Positions 17,984-26,269 of a stretch of 64,000 nt of DNA are shown here, one piece after another. The DNA is from Undibacter mobilis (GTDB lineage Bacteria; Pseudomonadota; Alphaproteobacteria; Rhizobiales; Xanthobacteraceae). The stretch is from positions 248,001-312,000 of the forward strand of contig NZ_QRGO01000002.1 of NCBI RefSeq assembly GCF_003367195.1, written 5' to 3'. Made by a program: the position numbers and the translations under genes. The notes below the pieces were generated by a model, which was given only the letters and a program-made list of their open reading frames with translations, ran no database searches and was not told where the DNA came from. Every line of letters starts with the position of its first letter. Within the stretch, counting starts at the first letter, position 1.

Positions 17984-18721
17984 CTATTTCGCGGTGGCAG
18001 GTAAGTTAGGAAAGAGATTGTCAGGCAGAGAGGTTAAGTGGCGTGTGATCTCGGAAGACGGCAAAACGTCTGCGTACTTTGCGTGCATATCACACAGGCT
18101 CACGGCATGACTGGCCTCGCTCCTGTCGAAGCAGCCATCCTCCACGACCGTAACCTTTAGATTGTAATTGAATGCATCCAATACCGTGGCGCGAACGCAC
18201 CCACTAGTCGTTGTGCCGGCAACGATCAGGCTGTCGCAATTCAGAAGCAACAGGTAGCTCAGGAGATTGCTTCCAAAGAAGCCGCTTGGTTTCTGTTTCT
18301 CGACCACCAGATCTTGGGGACGCGGCGCCAGCTCGCCGACAATTTCATTGAACCCCGAGTTGCTCTTCGGCAACGAAACGGCTTCCGCTGTTCGGCTATT
18401 TTTCCAGGCCCAACCGCCTGCGTCCCAATTATCGCTACGGCCGAATCCCTTTGTGTATATGACGGGCATCCGTTTCGATCGGAACAACTCCGAGAGCGGC
18501 TTGATGACTGCGATCGCATCCCAGCTCTCGGCACCGCAAGAACTGCTCCAGCGCTTAATCGAGTCGAGTATCGGCTCCGGCCTGTCACCTGTGAAACCGT
18601 AGCAGACATCAATGACGAGCAACGCTGGACGCTTTCCGTATCCAGCAAGCTCTCCATAACCCGCCGCGGCGAATACCGCCCTATCTCTGGGCGTTAAAAA
18701 CTTGTCCCAAATACGCTCCAT
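17984..18721 (-). CDS. Isochorismatase-family cysteine hydrolase
   Basis: A 245-residue hydrolase of the isochorismatase/nicotinamidase/N-carbamoylsarcosine amidase family. The catalytic Asp is in LLVIDVCYGF, a Lys may come from VIYTKGFGR, and the nucleophilic Cys is in VAGTTTSGCVRATVLDAFN with the preceding cis-peptide. EDGCFDRSEASHAVSLCDM is also characteristic. Its length and the GTTTSGCVR motif favour the N-carbamoylsarcosine amidase-like branch that hydrolyses amides or carbamoyl groups. It is divergent from the FAD oxidase gene. Confidence 0.9.
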   Translation of the reverse strand: MERIWDKFLTPRDRAVFAAAGYGELAGYGKRPALLVIDVCYGFTGDRPEPILDSIKRWSSSCGAESWDAIAVIKPLSELFRSKRMPVIYTKGFGRSDNWDAGGWAWKNSRTAEAVSLPKSNSGFNEIVGELAPRPQDLVVEKQKPSGFFGSNLLSYLLLLNCDSLIVAGTTTSGCVRATVLDAFNYNLKVTVVEDGCFDRSEASHAVSLCDMHAKYADVLPSSEITRHLTSLPDNLFPNLPATAK

Positions 18722-18964
18722 GCACTCATCCCTTTTCGTTCGATGCTACTTTTGCGTTGCGCCTCACGAGTGGCAACGCCGACAAGTTTGACATTATTTT
18801 CGTATTTTGTTAATATTTTGGTACAATACGCAAAATTGGCCGTTCCTGGTTTTTGATGTATCAGCCTGTCGCGGATGCATCATACCCCAGCAGAAGATGC
18901 GGCGGACGTCTGAAGCGTCGCCGCCGAAGAAGACATCAAGGCGCTTGGAAGGGTTAGAGCAAGC
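18722..18964. promoter_or_regulatory. AT-rich divergent promoter region with CGTATT/AATACG inverted repeat
   Basis: A 243-base gap between divergent genes. Bases 18790-18840 are much richer in A and T than the surroundings. An inverted repeat CGTATT (18801-18806) and AATACG (18825-18830) brackets 18 bases including TTAATATT. This may be an operator overlapping both promoters. No regulator gene is adjacent. Confidence 0.4.
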
Positions 18965-20548
18965 ATGACAAAGGCATTAGCGGACGCTCCCCCTTCGCCG
19001 GATGATAAAATCGCCTTGTTTGCGGGGATTGTCGGCAAAGAATATGCGCGCGCCAGTGATGACCTGCGTCGGGAGTTTTCCCAAGATCTCATTGACTGGG
19101 AGGCAAGCGCCCGCGTCGCGTTAGTTGTCAGCCCGGCCAACACGAATGAGGTCGCGGCTGTCGTTAAATTGGCCGGGCAACTCAACTTGGCTATCACTGT
19201 CCGCGGCGCGGGCCTTTCATATACGGGTGGATATCTGCCGCAAGCGGACGAAACCGTAGCCATTGACCTCACGCGGCTCGATGAGATTACCGCTCTAAGT
19301 GAAGACGACCAATACATAACGGTCGGTGCCGGAGCTACTTGGCAGCAAGTCTTCGATGCTGCCAAAAGCGTCGGTTTGCGGCCTGTTATGCACGGGCCGA
19401 TATCCGGCAGCCACGCGACAGTTGGCGGCGCCGCATCGCAGAATTTACTCGGGCGACTAGATAGTTTTTTGGGCTTCGAGATCGTGTTGGGGGACGGCCG
19501 GATCGTCACCACTGGCTCAGGAGCTATGAAGAAACTGCCCTCACCCCATTATCGCCATTACGGGCCGGACCTAACTGGCCTCTTTATCGGCGATACTGGT
19601 GCATTGGGTATCAAAACTAAGGTGACGCTGAAGCTTGAAAAGCCCCCACACGGTCTTGCAATGGCGGCTTTCTCCTTTCCATCACTGAGTCAAATGGTGG
19701 AATCGATCCTTGCAATTGCCCGCCTGAACATTGTGCCCCGTCTTTACGGCATGGACCCGCTGAAGTCTCGAACGGCGACGAAGGTGACCATCGTCGAGGC
19801 CGGGCGTACGCTCTCGTCGATTGCGTCTGGACGAAACTCGCTGATGAAAGGTCTTGTTGACGCGGCGACCGTGGTCCGCGCTGGGCGCGGCGCCTTAGAC
19901 GCGGCTGATTGGGTTTTGCATGTTCACGCCGAAGGCGTGAACGACGACGCTGCACAGGCCAGCATCCGCTTGATTCGCGACATCTGCTGCAAAAATGGGC
20001 TGGAGCTTCCCGCTACCGTGGCTATCGCCTATAATGCTCGTCCCTATTCCATTCGCGGCCTTGTTGGTATCCAGGGTGAGCGGTTCGTACCGATCAACGC
20101 TATTTTCCCCTATTCGCGCGCAGCGGCGGTCGCATCGCGGATTGAACAATTTTTCGCTGAACACAAACCCGTGTTTGACGAAAATGACATATCTACCAGC
20201 TGCATTGCCTCGGCGGAACAGGGCGTATTTCTGCTGGAACCCATGTTTTACTGGGCAGATGAATTGGGGCCGATTCACCAGCGCCATTTGCCGGCCGACA
20301 AATTCGCCAAGCTGAATAAAAACAAACGCAATATTGACACGCGTAACGTGGTTATCGGCCTGCGAGAGAAGTTGCGAACCATCTTCTTTGAGTTCGGCGC
20401 ATCACATCTGCAGATTGGAAAGTACTACGGCTACGAAAAGGCAGTCGCACCCGAGACCTACGATCTGCTAACCGCTATCAAAAATTCGTTTGACCCGGCA
20501 GGTCGGCTCAATCCAGGCAATTTCGGGTGGCCGAAGAAACCGCAATAG
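18965..20548 (+). CDS. FAD-linked oxidase, vanillyl-alcohol-oxidase/GlcD-like
   Basis: A 527-residue flavoprotein. The PCMH-type FAD-binding domain occupies about residues 45-230, with ITVRGAGLSYTGGYLP, VGAGATWQQVFDAAKSVG, GPISGSHATVGGAASQN and FLGFEIVLGDGRIVTTGSG. The C-terminal segment ending with SFDPAGRLNPGNFGW is the usual end of this family. Such enzymes oxidise alpha-hydroxy acids or benzylic alcohols with FAD. It converges on the small subunit of the molybdenum hydroxylase, with no obvious operon partner. Substrate unknown. Confidence 0.9.
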   Translation: MTKALADAPPSPDDKIALFAGIVGKEYARASDDLRREFSQDLIDWEASARVALVVSPANTNEVAAVVKLAGQLNLAITVRGAGLSYTGGYLPQADETVAIDLTRLDEITALSEDDQYITVGAGATWQQVFDAAKSVGLRPVMHGPISGSHATVGGAASQNLLGRLDSFLGFEIVLGDGRIVTTGSGAMKKLPSPHYRHYGPDLTGLFIGDTGALGIKTKVTLKLEKPPHGLAMAAFSFPSLSQMVESILAIARLNIVPRLYGMDPLKSRTATKVTIVEAGRTLSSIASGRNSLMKGLVDAATVVRAGRGALDAADWVLHVHAEGVNDDAAQASIRLIRDICCKNGLELPATVAIAYNARPYSIRGLVGIQGERFVPINAIFPYSRAAAVASRIEQFFAEHKPVFDENDISTSCIASAEQGVFLLEPMFYWADELGPIHQRHLPADKFAKLNKNKRNIDTRNVVIGLREKLRTIFFEFGASHLQIGKYYGYEKAVAPETYDLLTAIKNSFDPAGRLNPGNFGWPKKPQ

Positions 20549-20589
20549 CGAAAGCCGGTCAAAAAACCGCCCAGGCATTAGCGGCATGC

Positions 20590-21063
20590 CTATTTCATTC
20601 CATCCGCGCCGGCACGCACAGCCTTCATGATATTCTCGTACCCAGTGCACCGGCACAAGTTCGACGACAGAAGATCGCTCAGTTCTTCGTCGGTCAGGTC
20701 CGGATTCTTTTCGAGTACGCCGACTGCCAGCATCAGGAATCCCGGCGTGCAGAAGCCGCACTGCAGGGCGTGATGCTTCATAAAGGACTCCTGTAGCGGG
20801 TGGAGTTGTTCGCCCTGCTGCAACCCTTCAACCGTGCGAATGCTTTGGCCTTCTGCCTGGACCGCGAACATCAGGCACGAGCGCACCGGATTTCCGTTCA
20901 CCAGTACCGTGCAAGCGCCACACACCCCGTGCTCACACCCAATGTGTGTGCCGGTTTGGCCGCATTCTTCGCGAATGGCATCCACCAGGGTCCGGCGCGC
21001 CTCCACATTGATGGTGTACTCGGTGCCGTTAATCTTCAGCGTGATTTCGCGGCGGTCCGTCAC
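20590..21063 (-). CDS. Molybdenum hydroxylase small subunit, 2x[2Fe-2S]
   Basis: A 157-residue CoxS-like protein. The plant-type cluster is bound by cysteines in TGTHIGCEHGVCGACTVLVN plus a later Cys, and the second cluster by HALQCGFCTPGFLM and LCRCTGYENIMKAV. It transfers electrons from the molybdenum site in the large subunit to FAD in the medium subunit. Its start overlaps the medium-subunit stop by four bases. The large subunit is encoded on the other strand at 22294. Confidence 0.95.
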   Translation of the reverse strand: MTDRREITLKINGTEYTINVEARRTLVDAIREECGQTGTHIGCEHGVCGACTVLVNGNPVRSCLMFAVQAEGQSIRTVEGLQQGEQLHPLQESFMKHHALQCGFCTPGFLMLAVGVLEKNPDLTDEELSDLLSSNLCRCTGYENIMKAVRAGADGMK

Positions 21064-21914
21064 GCTGCTAGCTCCAGCGCCTTCTGCGTCAAATCTCGGA
21101 CCAAATTGCGGCGATATCTGGCGGTATTGTTGATGTCTTCCATGGGGTCTATCGCAACGGCCGCGGCCTCGGCAGCCGCTACAAAAGTTGCTTCACAGGG
21201 GGCGCGCCCTTGCAGAACGGTTTCTGACTCGGAGATACGGCGAGGGTACGTCTCGGCACCGCCGATGGCAACGCGCGGCTCTACGATGACCGTGCCCTCG
21301 AGCCGGTAAGTCACGAGCGCCATGGCGATCGCAAAATCGCCCTGCCGCCGGCTGAATTCAATGAAGCCGGTTCTGGTATCATCGGCGAGCATCGGCAATT
21401 CGGCCGCGATCAGCAGTTCGTCTTCCGCCATTGAGGTCGCCATCACACCTTGATAAAGTTCAGCGGCCGGCACACGTCGGGTGCCGCGCGGACTGCGCAG
21501 CACAGCAACGCCATCAAGTGCCGCCATGACGCAGCACCACTCCGAAGCCGGATCGGCATTTGCGACGCTCCCGCAGAATGTGCCTCGCGTACGAATCGGA
21601 AGATGCGCGATGTTGCGAACGACCTTGCGCAATAACGCGCCAGTCGCGCCGGTCAAGGCATCGCTATCGAACGCGCAGTGGCGCACACAGGCGCCGATCC
21701 TAACAACCCCGTGATCGGCCGACAGCTTGGCCAGTTCTTCGATCCCGTTGATATCGATCAGGTGCGAAGGCCGCGCCATGCGGAAGGCCATAGTCGCGAC
21801 CAGGCTTTGGCCGCCAGCTAGGATGCGCCCATCCTGCGGGGCCAATTCGTCCAAAAGAGACACGGCTTCATCCACCGATTTTGGCGCGTGGTAGGCAAAA
21901 GAAGCGGGTTTCAT
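21060..21914 (-). CDS. Molybdenum hydroxylase medium subunit, FAD-binding
   Basis: A 284-residue CoxM-like flavoprotein. FAD-binding motifs AGGQSLVATMAFRMARPSHL (near 36-55) and RGTFCGSVANADPASEW (near 110-130) match the family pattern AGGQSL and TxGGSxAxADPAAE, and a C-terminal CO_deh_flav_C domain is present. It is the first gene of a two-gene minus-strand unit with the small subunit and is divergent from the large subunit. Confidence 0.94.
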   Translation of the reverse strand: MKPASFAYHAPKSVDEAVSLLDELAPQDGRILAGGQSLVATMAFRMARPSHLIDINGIEELAKLSADHGVVRIGACVRHCAFDSDALTGATGALLRKVVRNIAHLPIRTRGTFCGSVANADPASEWCCVMAALDGVAVLRSPRGTRRVPAAELYQGVMATSMAEDELLIAAELPMLADDTRTGFIEFSRRQGDFAIAMALVTYRLEGTVIVEPRVAIGGAETYPRRISESETVLQGRAPCEATFVAAAEAAAVAIDPMEDINNTARYRRNLVRDLTQKALELAA

Positions 21915-22135
21915 TGGGCGGACCTAATCTGCTCCAAACGTCATGGCACCGATATCAATTGATCGATTGTAATCTTTTTATTGCAATTTAGAAAGGGAAG
22001 TTTCAGAATCCGGGATCGCCACATGCATCTGCAATAAGGTCATTTTTCCTTTTCCAGCCATCGTAGCCAACCTTTTAATGTTGTGGCCCGGGCCACTTTG
22101 TATTAAAAATGGGATAGTCTTTCTCTAGGGTTAGC
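21915..22135. promoter_or_regulatory. Divergent promoter of the molybdenum hydroxylase genes
   Basis: AT-rich non-coding sequence between the medium subunit (minus) and the relic and large subunit (plus). Bases 22099-22118 (TGTATTAAAAATGGGATAGT) are an 18/20 match to 1963-1982, the segment before the intact quinone oxidoreductase. The duplicated block probably now drives the large subunit, which would put the two loci under a common regulator. That last step is inference. Confidence 0.5.
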
Positions 22136-22297
22136 ATGCGCGCAGCCATCGACAAAGAACTCGGACCGATTGCGAGCAGCCGTGACCTTGCCGCCGCCGG
22201 GCAGGTTCCGGGCCGACAATGCCTTCAATCTTCAAGCATAAGCAGGCAAGCGAAGCGCGGCGCAATACGCCGTTCTCTGCGCATATTTAAGCAATGA
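22136..22297 (+). pseudogene. Relic of a quinone oxidoreductase 5' end
   Basis: This 53-codon frame begins MRAAIDKELGPIAS, matching MRAAIVKDFGPIAS of the intact gene at 2004 in 11 of 14 residues. Most nucleotide differences in these codons are silent, so the copy evolved as a coding sequence before it was lost. Past residue 15 the similarity stops. The frame ends with a TGA that overlaps the ATG of the large subunit (ATGA at 22294-22297), so it could still act as a translationally coupled leader. No other part of the oxidoreductase remains here. Confidence 0.65.
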
Positions 22298-24657
22298 AAA
22301 AATCCGCTTCGGGAACGTCGACGTCTGCCACAAAGACATTTGGACAATCGACTGCGCGGCTTGAGGATCGCGACCTGTTATGCGGCAAAGGGCGATTTGT
22401 CGCGGATATAAGGCTGCCAGGCACCCTGCACGCCGTCTTTGTTCGGAGCCCGCACGCCCATGCCAAGATCGTTTCGATCGATAAGAGCGCAGCGCTCGCC
22501 CTCCCCGGCGTCGTCGCGGTTCTAACCTGTGACGATATCCGCGCGGCGGCAACGATCGATCGCCTCATCGTCGCCCTGCCGGACAAGACCTACAAGCAGC
22601 AACGCGACCGCTACATTCTTGCCGCCGGCGAGACCGTCTATGTTGGCGAGGCGATTGCCATGGTCGTCGCCACCGATGCCTACCTTGCGGAAGACGCCGC
22701 CGGCCTCGTCGAAATCGAGTTCAAGCCTTTGGAGGCAGCATTCGATTGCCGCATTGCGCTTGAACCGGATGCCCCGCGTGTCCATAGCGATGCGCAAAGT
22801 AATCTGGTTGCCGAATTTGCCACTGCCTACGGCGACGTCAACGCCGCATTTGCCGGCGCAACGCATGTCTTCAAAGACTCCTATTGGATGCATCGTGGCT
22901 GTGCGACCTCCGTCGAATGCCGGGGCTGTATCGCTTCCCAAGACGACGTCGACGGCAAGCTGACGCTGTGGAGTTCAACCCAGACACCTCTGGTCGGCGC
23001 GCGCATTCTCGCCGAACTGCTCGGGCGGGAGGAAACCAGCGTGCGCGTGGTGGCGCCAGACGTTGGAGGCGGATTCGGACCCAAGCTTGTATTCTATCCG
23101 GAAGAAGCCGCGGTCGCCATCGCGGCGGTGACACTTGGCCGCCCAGTGAGGTGGATCGAAGACCGCCGCGAGCATTTTATCTCAACCACGCAGGAGCGTG
23201 ATCAACACTGGGACGCGGAGATCGCTCTCAACGCCGATGGCAAGATCCTCGGCGTGCGCGGCTCTCTGCTGCACGATCATGGCGCCTATACCGCGCGTGG
23301 GCTTACGGTGCCTCAGGGTTCGGTCGCCGCGCTGACGTTACCTTACATCGTGCCCGCCTACCACATGGCGGTGAAAGTTGTTCTCACCAACAAAGTTCCG
23401 GTCACGCCGGTGCGCGGCGCCGGCCAGCCGCAGGGCGTTTTTGTGATGGAGCGTCTGCTCGACCGGGCCGCCAGAGAATTGAAGATTGACCGCGCCGAGA
23501 TTCGCCGACGAAATCTCGTACCAGCCAGTGCAATGCCTTATAAAAAGGACTTTGTGACGCGGGGCGGCATCCCGATCGTTCTGGATTCCGGTGATTATCC
23601 TGCATGTCAGGCAGACGCCCTTGAACGGGCTGGCTGGTCCGACTTCCCAAAGCGGCAAAGCGAAGCGCTCGCGGCTGGCCGCTATCTCGGCATCGGCCTC
23701 GCGAATTTTGTCGAGGCAACAGGCCGCGGTCCCTATGAGCAGGTGAGCGTGCGGATAACAGCCACCGGAACGATCGAGGTTGCAACCGGTGCCGCGGCCA
23801 TGGGCCAAAGCACCAAGACAATGCTTGCGCAAGTCGTCGCCGAACAGCTGGGCGGCTCAATGGAGCGCGTTGTCGTCACTACGGGCGATTCCGGTAAAGT
23901 ATCGATGGGATTTGGGGGGTTCAACAGTCGGCAAACGGTGATGGCCGGTTCGTCAGCGCACGTCGCGGCCGTCCGGGTGCGAGAGAAAGCCTTGCTCGTA
24001 GCCAGCCATCTGCTTGAGGTCGATGTCGAAGATCTCAGCATCGATGACGATCATATCGCGGTCAAAGGCGCCGCTGGCATGAAAATTTCACTCGGCCAGA
24101 TTGCCAAGACTATGGCGGGCTCCGCTGGCTTTGTGCTGCCGGGTAACCTGTCACCTGGACTGGACGCAACGGAGAACGTCGTCATCGACGCTATGACTTA
24201 CGGCAATGGCTCAGCGGTCGCCGAGGTCGAGGTCGACATCAAGACAGCGACCGTGAAGATCATCAACATCGCCTTTATCCATGACGCCGGCACGATCATC
24301 AATCCGATGGTCGCCAACGGACAGATTGTCGGAGCCATCGCCCATGCCATCGGCAATACGCTTTTTGAGTGGATGGGGTACGACGACGAAGGCCAGCCAG
24401 TGACGACGACTTTAGCGGACTACTTGCTCGTGACCGTCGGCGATATGCCCAGGCTCGACATTGGCCACCGCGAGTCGCCAACCCCGCTAAACCCACTTGG
24501 CGTGAAGGGCATCGGCGAGTCAGGCGTATTGCCAATACCCGCCGCGATCGTCTCGGCCGTAGAAGATGCCCTGTCACCGTTCGGCGTACGCATTCTCCAA
24601 TTTCCAATTCGCCCGAAGGACCTGGCGCTTATGCTTGAGGCAGCCGGCGTGCGCTGA
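22294..24657 (+). CDS. Molybdenum hydroxylase large subunit (xanthine oxidase/CoxL family)
   Basis: A 787-residue molybdopterin cytosine dinucleotide subunit. The N-terminal domain opens with STARLEDRDLLCGKGRFVAD. Molybdenum-site motifs include GGGFGPKLVFYPEE, PVRGAGQPQGVFVMERLLD, GAAAMGQSTKTMLAQVVAE and the catalytic Glu in VKGIGESGVLPIPAA. The CO-dehydrogenase active-loop AYXCSFR is absent (PVRGAGQPQ instead), so it is not a true CO dehydrogenase. Hydroxylation of an N-heterocycle, aldehyde or similar compound is more likely. It is split from its small and medium subunits by divergent transcription. Confidence 0.95.
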   Translation: MKKSASGTSTSATKTFGQSTARLEDRDLLCGKGRFVADIRLPGTLHAVFVRSPHAHAKIVSIDKSAALALPGVVAVLTCDDIRAAATIDRLIVALPDKTYKQQRDRYILAAGETVYVGEAIAMVVATDAYLAEDAAGLVEIEFKPLEAAFDCRIALEPDAPRVHSDAQSNLVAEFATAYGDVNAAFAGATHVFKDSYWMHRGCATSVECRGCIASQDDVDGKLTLWSSTQTPLVGARILAELLGREETSVRVVAPDVGGGFGPKLVFYPEEAAVAIAAVTLGRPVRWIEDRREHFISTTQERDQHWDAEIALNADGKILGVRGSLLHDHGAYTARGLTVPQGSVAALTLPYIVPAYHMAVKVVLTNKVPVTPVRGAGQPQGVFVMERLLDRAARELKIDRAEIRRRNLVPASAMPYKKDFVTRGGIPIVLDSGDYPACQADALERAGWSDFPKRQSEALAAGRYLGIGLANFVEATGRGPYEQVSVRITATGTIEVATGAAAMGQSTKTMLAQVVAEQLGGSMERVVVTTGDSGKVSMGFGGFNSRQTVMAGSSAHVAAVRVREKALLVASHLLEVDVEDLSIDDDHIAVKGAAGMKISLGQIAKTMAGSAGFVLPGNLSPGLDATENVVIDAMTYGNGSAVAEVEVDIKTATVKIINIAFIHDAGTIINPMVANGQIVGAIAHAIGNTLFEWMGYDDEGQPVTTTLADYLLVTVGDMPRLDIGHRESPTPLNPLGVKGIGESGVLPIPAAIVSAVEDALSPFGVRILQFPIRPKDLALMLEAAGVR

Positions 24658-25186
24658 ACGTTCAGGACGCAATCTGATAAACATTCTAGATCAAGGCCAA
24701 AACTGGGTCTAGCCGCTCGAAGTTTAGAGACCAATATGCTCTTCAAGTGGCATCGCCTTTGATGAGAGCAGCGGCATGACCTGCTCCGCGAGTCGCTCAA
24801 GCCACTCCATCATTGGATGAAGGTGGAACATTAAGAACCCTATGCCGGCGCGCTCATAAGCGCGAATCCGCTCGACGATCATGTGCGCGTTCCGGCGCGT
24901 ACAAGCGGCTTAGTCAGAAAGCCGGAGTATCTATAGCATGCGCTTGGCGCCGGAACCAGTGTCGCCGGCACGAGTCAATCGCTATGTTGCTCATATCAGT
25001 TAGGCATACTCGATCCGAACTTTGGTATTTTCCCGCGCGGGGCTGCCTCGTCTATCCTTCCTCCGAGCAACAGCGGGCAATGGTGCGGCGCGGCAATCTC
25101 TATCGGGTCAAACACGCCGTACCGATGCAGCCCAACAGCGAGCCGCCCTCCACGGCGGTCAAATCGTTGCCAAAGGGTAGAAGCAG
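24658..25186. other. Intergenic region with a monooxygenase relic
   Basis: This 529-base gap has no intact gene. Its first third contains the LLM monooxygenase fragment at 24724-24882. The rest (24883-25186) shows only short overlapping frames without family features. AGAAGCAG just before 25187 is the likely ribosome binding site of the Bug receptor gene. Confidence 0.5.
24724..24882 (-). pseudogene. C-terminal relic of an LLM-class flavin-dependent monooxygenase
   Basis: A 52-codon minus-strand frame reading MIVERIRAYERAGIGFLMFH and then HPMMEWLERLAEQVMPLL. This is the pattern of the last helix and strand of luciferase-like monooxygenases of the alkanesulfonate/dimethylsulfone type (VAERIRxYxxAGIxxLMLxxxP). 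The other roughly 300 residues expected of the family are missing upstream, so it is a broken gene. Its presence between two intact genes marks a past deletion. Confidence 0.6.
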
Positions 25187-26173
25187 ATGTTACGCACGCT
25201 CCTCAAGATTTTCGCTCCAGTCGTCATCGGCGGAGCGCTTCCGTTGATCGGCCCAGTTGCCCATGCTGGCGACTACCCCGACAGGCCTGTCCATCTGGTC
25301 GTTTCCTATCCAGCAGGCGGTGCGACCGATTTGATCGGGCGTTTGTTAGCCGAGGCGCTGGGCGACAAACTCGGCCAACGGATCGTGGTCGACAACCGCG
25401 GCGGCGCCAGCGGCATGCTCGGCGCGCGCTTCGCCGCCGAAGCGAAGCCGGACGGCTACACGATCGTCATCGCCACCGCCACCACTCACGCCGTCAATCC
25501 GTGGCTGTTCAGGAACACGATCGGCTACGATGCGATCAAGAGCTTCACACCGATTTCCTATGTGGGATACACGCCGCTGGTCCTCGTCGCTCACCCGAGT
25601 GTGCCTGCGTCGAACGTCAAGGAATTGCTCGCTTACATCAAGTCGAAGAACAACGACATCAGCTACGCCAATGGCGGAACAGGTTCCGTGCCTCATATGG
25701 CCGGCGAATTGTTCAACGCCACGGCCGGTATCAAGGTGCAGACAGTCCCTTACAAGGGAGACGGTCCCGCGACCACCGACGTCCTGGCCGGCCACCTGCC
25801 CTACATGTTCGCCCACTTGCCGGTCGTCTTACCGCTGATCAGATCCGGCCAGTTGAAGGCCATCGGCGTGACGACCCCGCAGCGCTCGGAGTTTGCGCCG
25901 GATATCCCAACCATCGCCGAACAAGGCCTGCCCAATTACAGCATCGAAACCTGGTGGGGGATCTTCGGTCCGGCAAAAATGCCGAAAGACATCGTCTTCA
26001 CCCTGAACACGGCGATCCGCGATGTCCTCACCAAGCCGGACGTCAAGAAATTGTTCTTCGACCGCGGCTACGAGACCAGGCCGACCACGCCGGAAGAATT
26101 CGGTGCCTACGTCAAGAAAGAATACGACCGGTGGGGCAAGATCGTCGAAGAGTCCGGCATGCAGGTCAACTGA
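25187..26173 (+). CDS. TctC/Bug-family periplasmic solute-binding receptor
   Basis: A 328-residue periplasmic receptor with a signal peptide (hydrophobic residues 5-25, probable cleavage after AHA). The mature protein begins GDYPDRPVHLVVSYPAGGAT, followed by VDNRGGASGMLGARFAAEA and SYANGGTGSVPHMAGELF, all typical Bug motifs. Bug proteins bind carboxylates such as citrate, tricarballylate or nicotinate for the TctAB transporter or signal through partner sensors. No tctA or tctB gene is in the window, so its membrane partner is elsewhere. It converges on the aldehyde dehydrogenase operon. Confidence 0.93.
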   Translation: MLRTLLKIFAPVVIGGALPLIGPVAHAGDYPDRPVHLVVSYPAGGATDLIGRLLAEALGDKLGQRIVVDNRGGASGMLGARFAAEAKPDGYTIVIATATTHAVNPWLFRNTIGYDAIKSFTPISYVGYTPLVLVAHPSVPASNVKELLAYIKSKNNDISYANGGTGSVPHMAGELFNATAGIKVQTVPYKGDGPATTDVLAGHLPYMFAHLPVVLPLIRSGQLKAIGVTTPQRSEFAPDIPTIAEQGLPNYSIETWWGIFGPAKMPKDIVFTLNTAIRDVLTKPDVKKLFFDRGYETRPTTPEEFGAYVKKEYDRWGKIVEESGMQVN

Positions 26174-26187
26174 GCGACGGACGTGAA

Positions 26188-26218
26188 AGAAACGCCGGGC
26201 TGTGCGCCCGGCGTTTCT
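26188..26218. terminator. Strong hairpin between convergent genes, bidirectional terminator
   Basis: AGAAACGCCGGGC (26188-26200) and GCCCGGCGTTTCT (26206-26218) form a perfect 13-base stem with a five-base loop TGTGC. The GC-rich core is flanked by AAA and TTT, so the hairpin can end transcripts from both sides. It lies 15 bases after the Bug receptor stop and 52 bases before the convergent aldehyde dehydrogenase end. Confidence 0.85.
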
Positions 26219-26269
26219 CAATTGTGCGCCCGAGCCGGCGCTTCGTCTTTTCGAAAGATTTGGCCGGTG

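Noticed and set aside
22294..24657. True CO dehydrogenase large subunit
   Set aside because: The characteristic AYXCSFR loop is missing; the site reads PVRGAGQPQ, as in other molybdenum hydroxylases.
24813..25247. A 144-residue plus-strand frame before the Bug receptor
   Set aside because: It is Arg- and Ser-rich, lacks family features, overlaps the monooxygenase relic and runs into the receptor gene in another frame.
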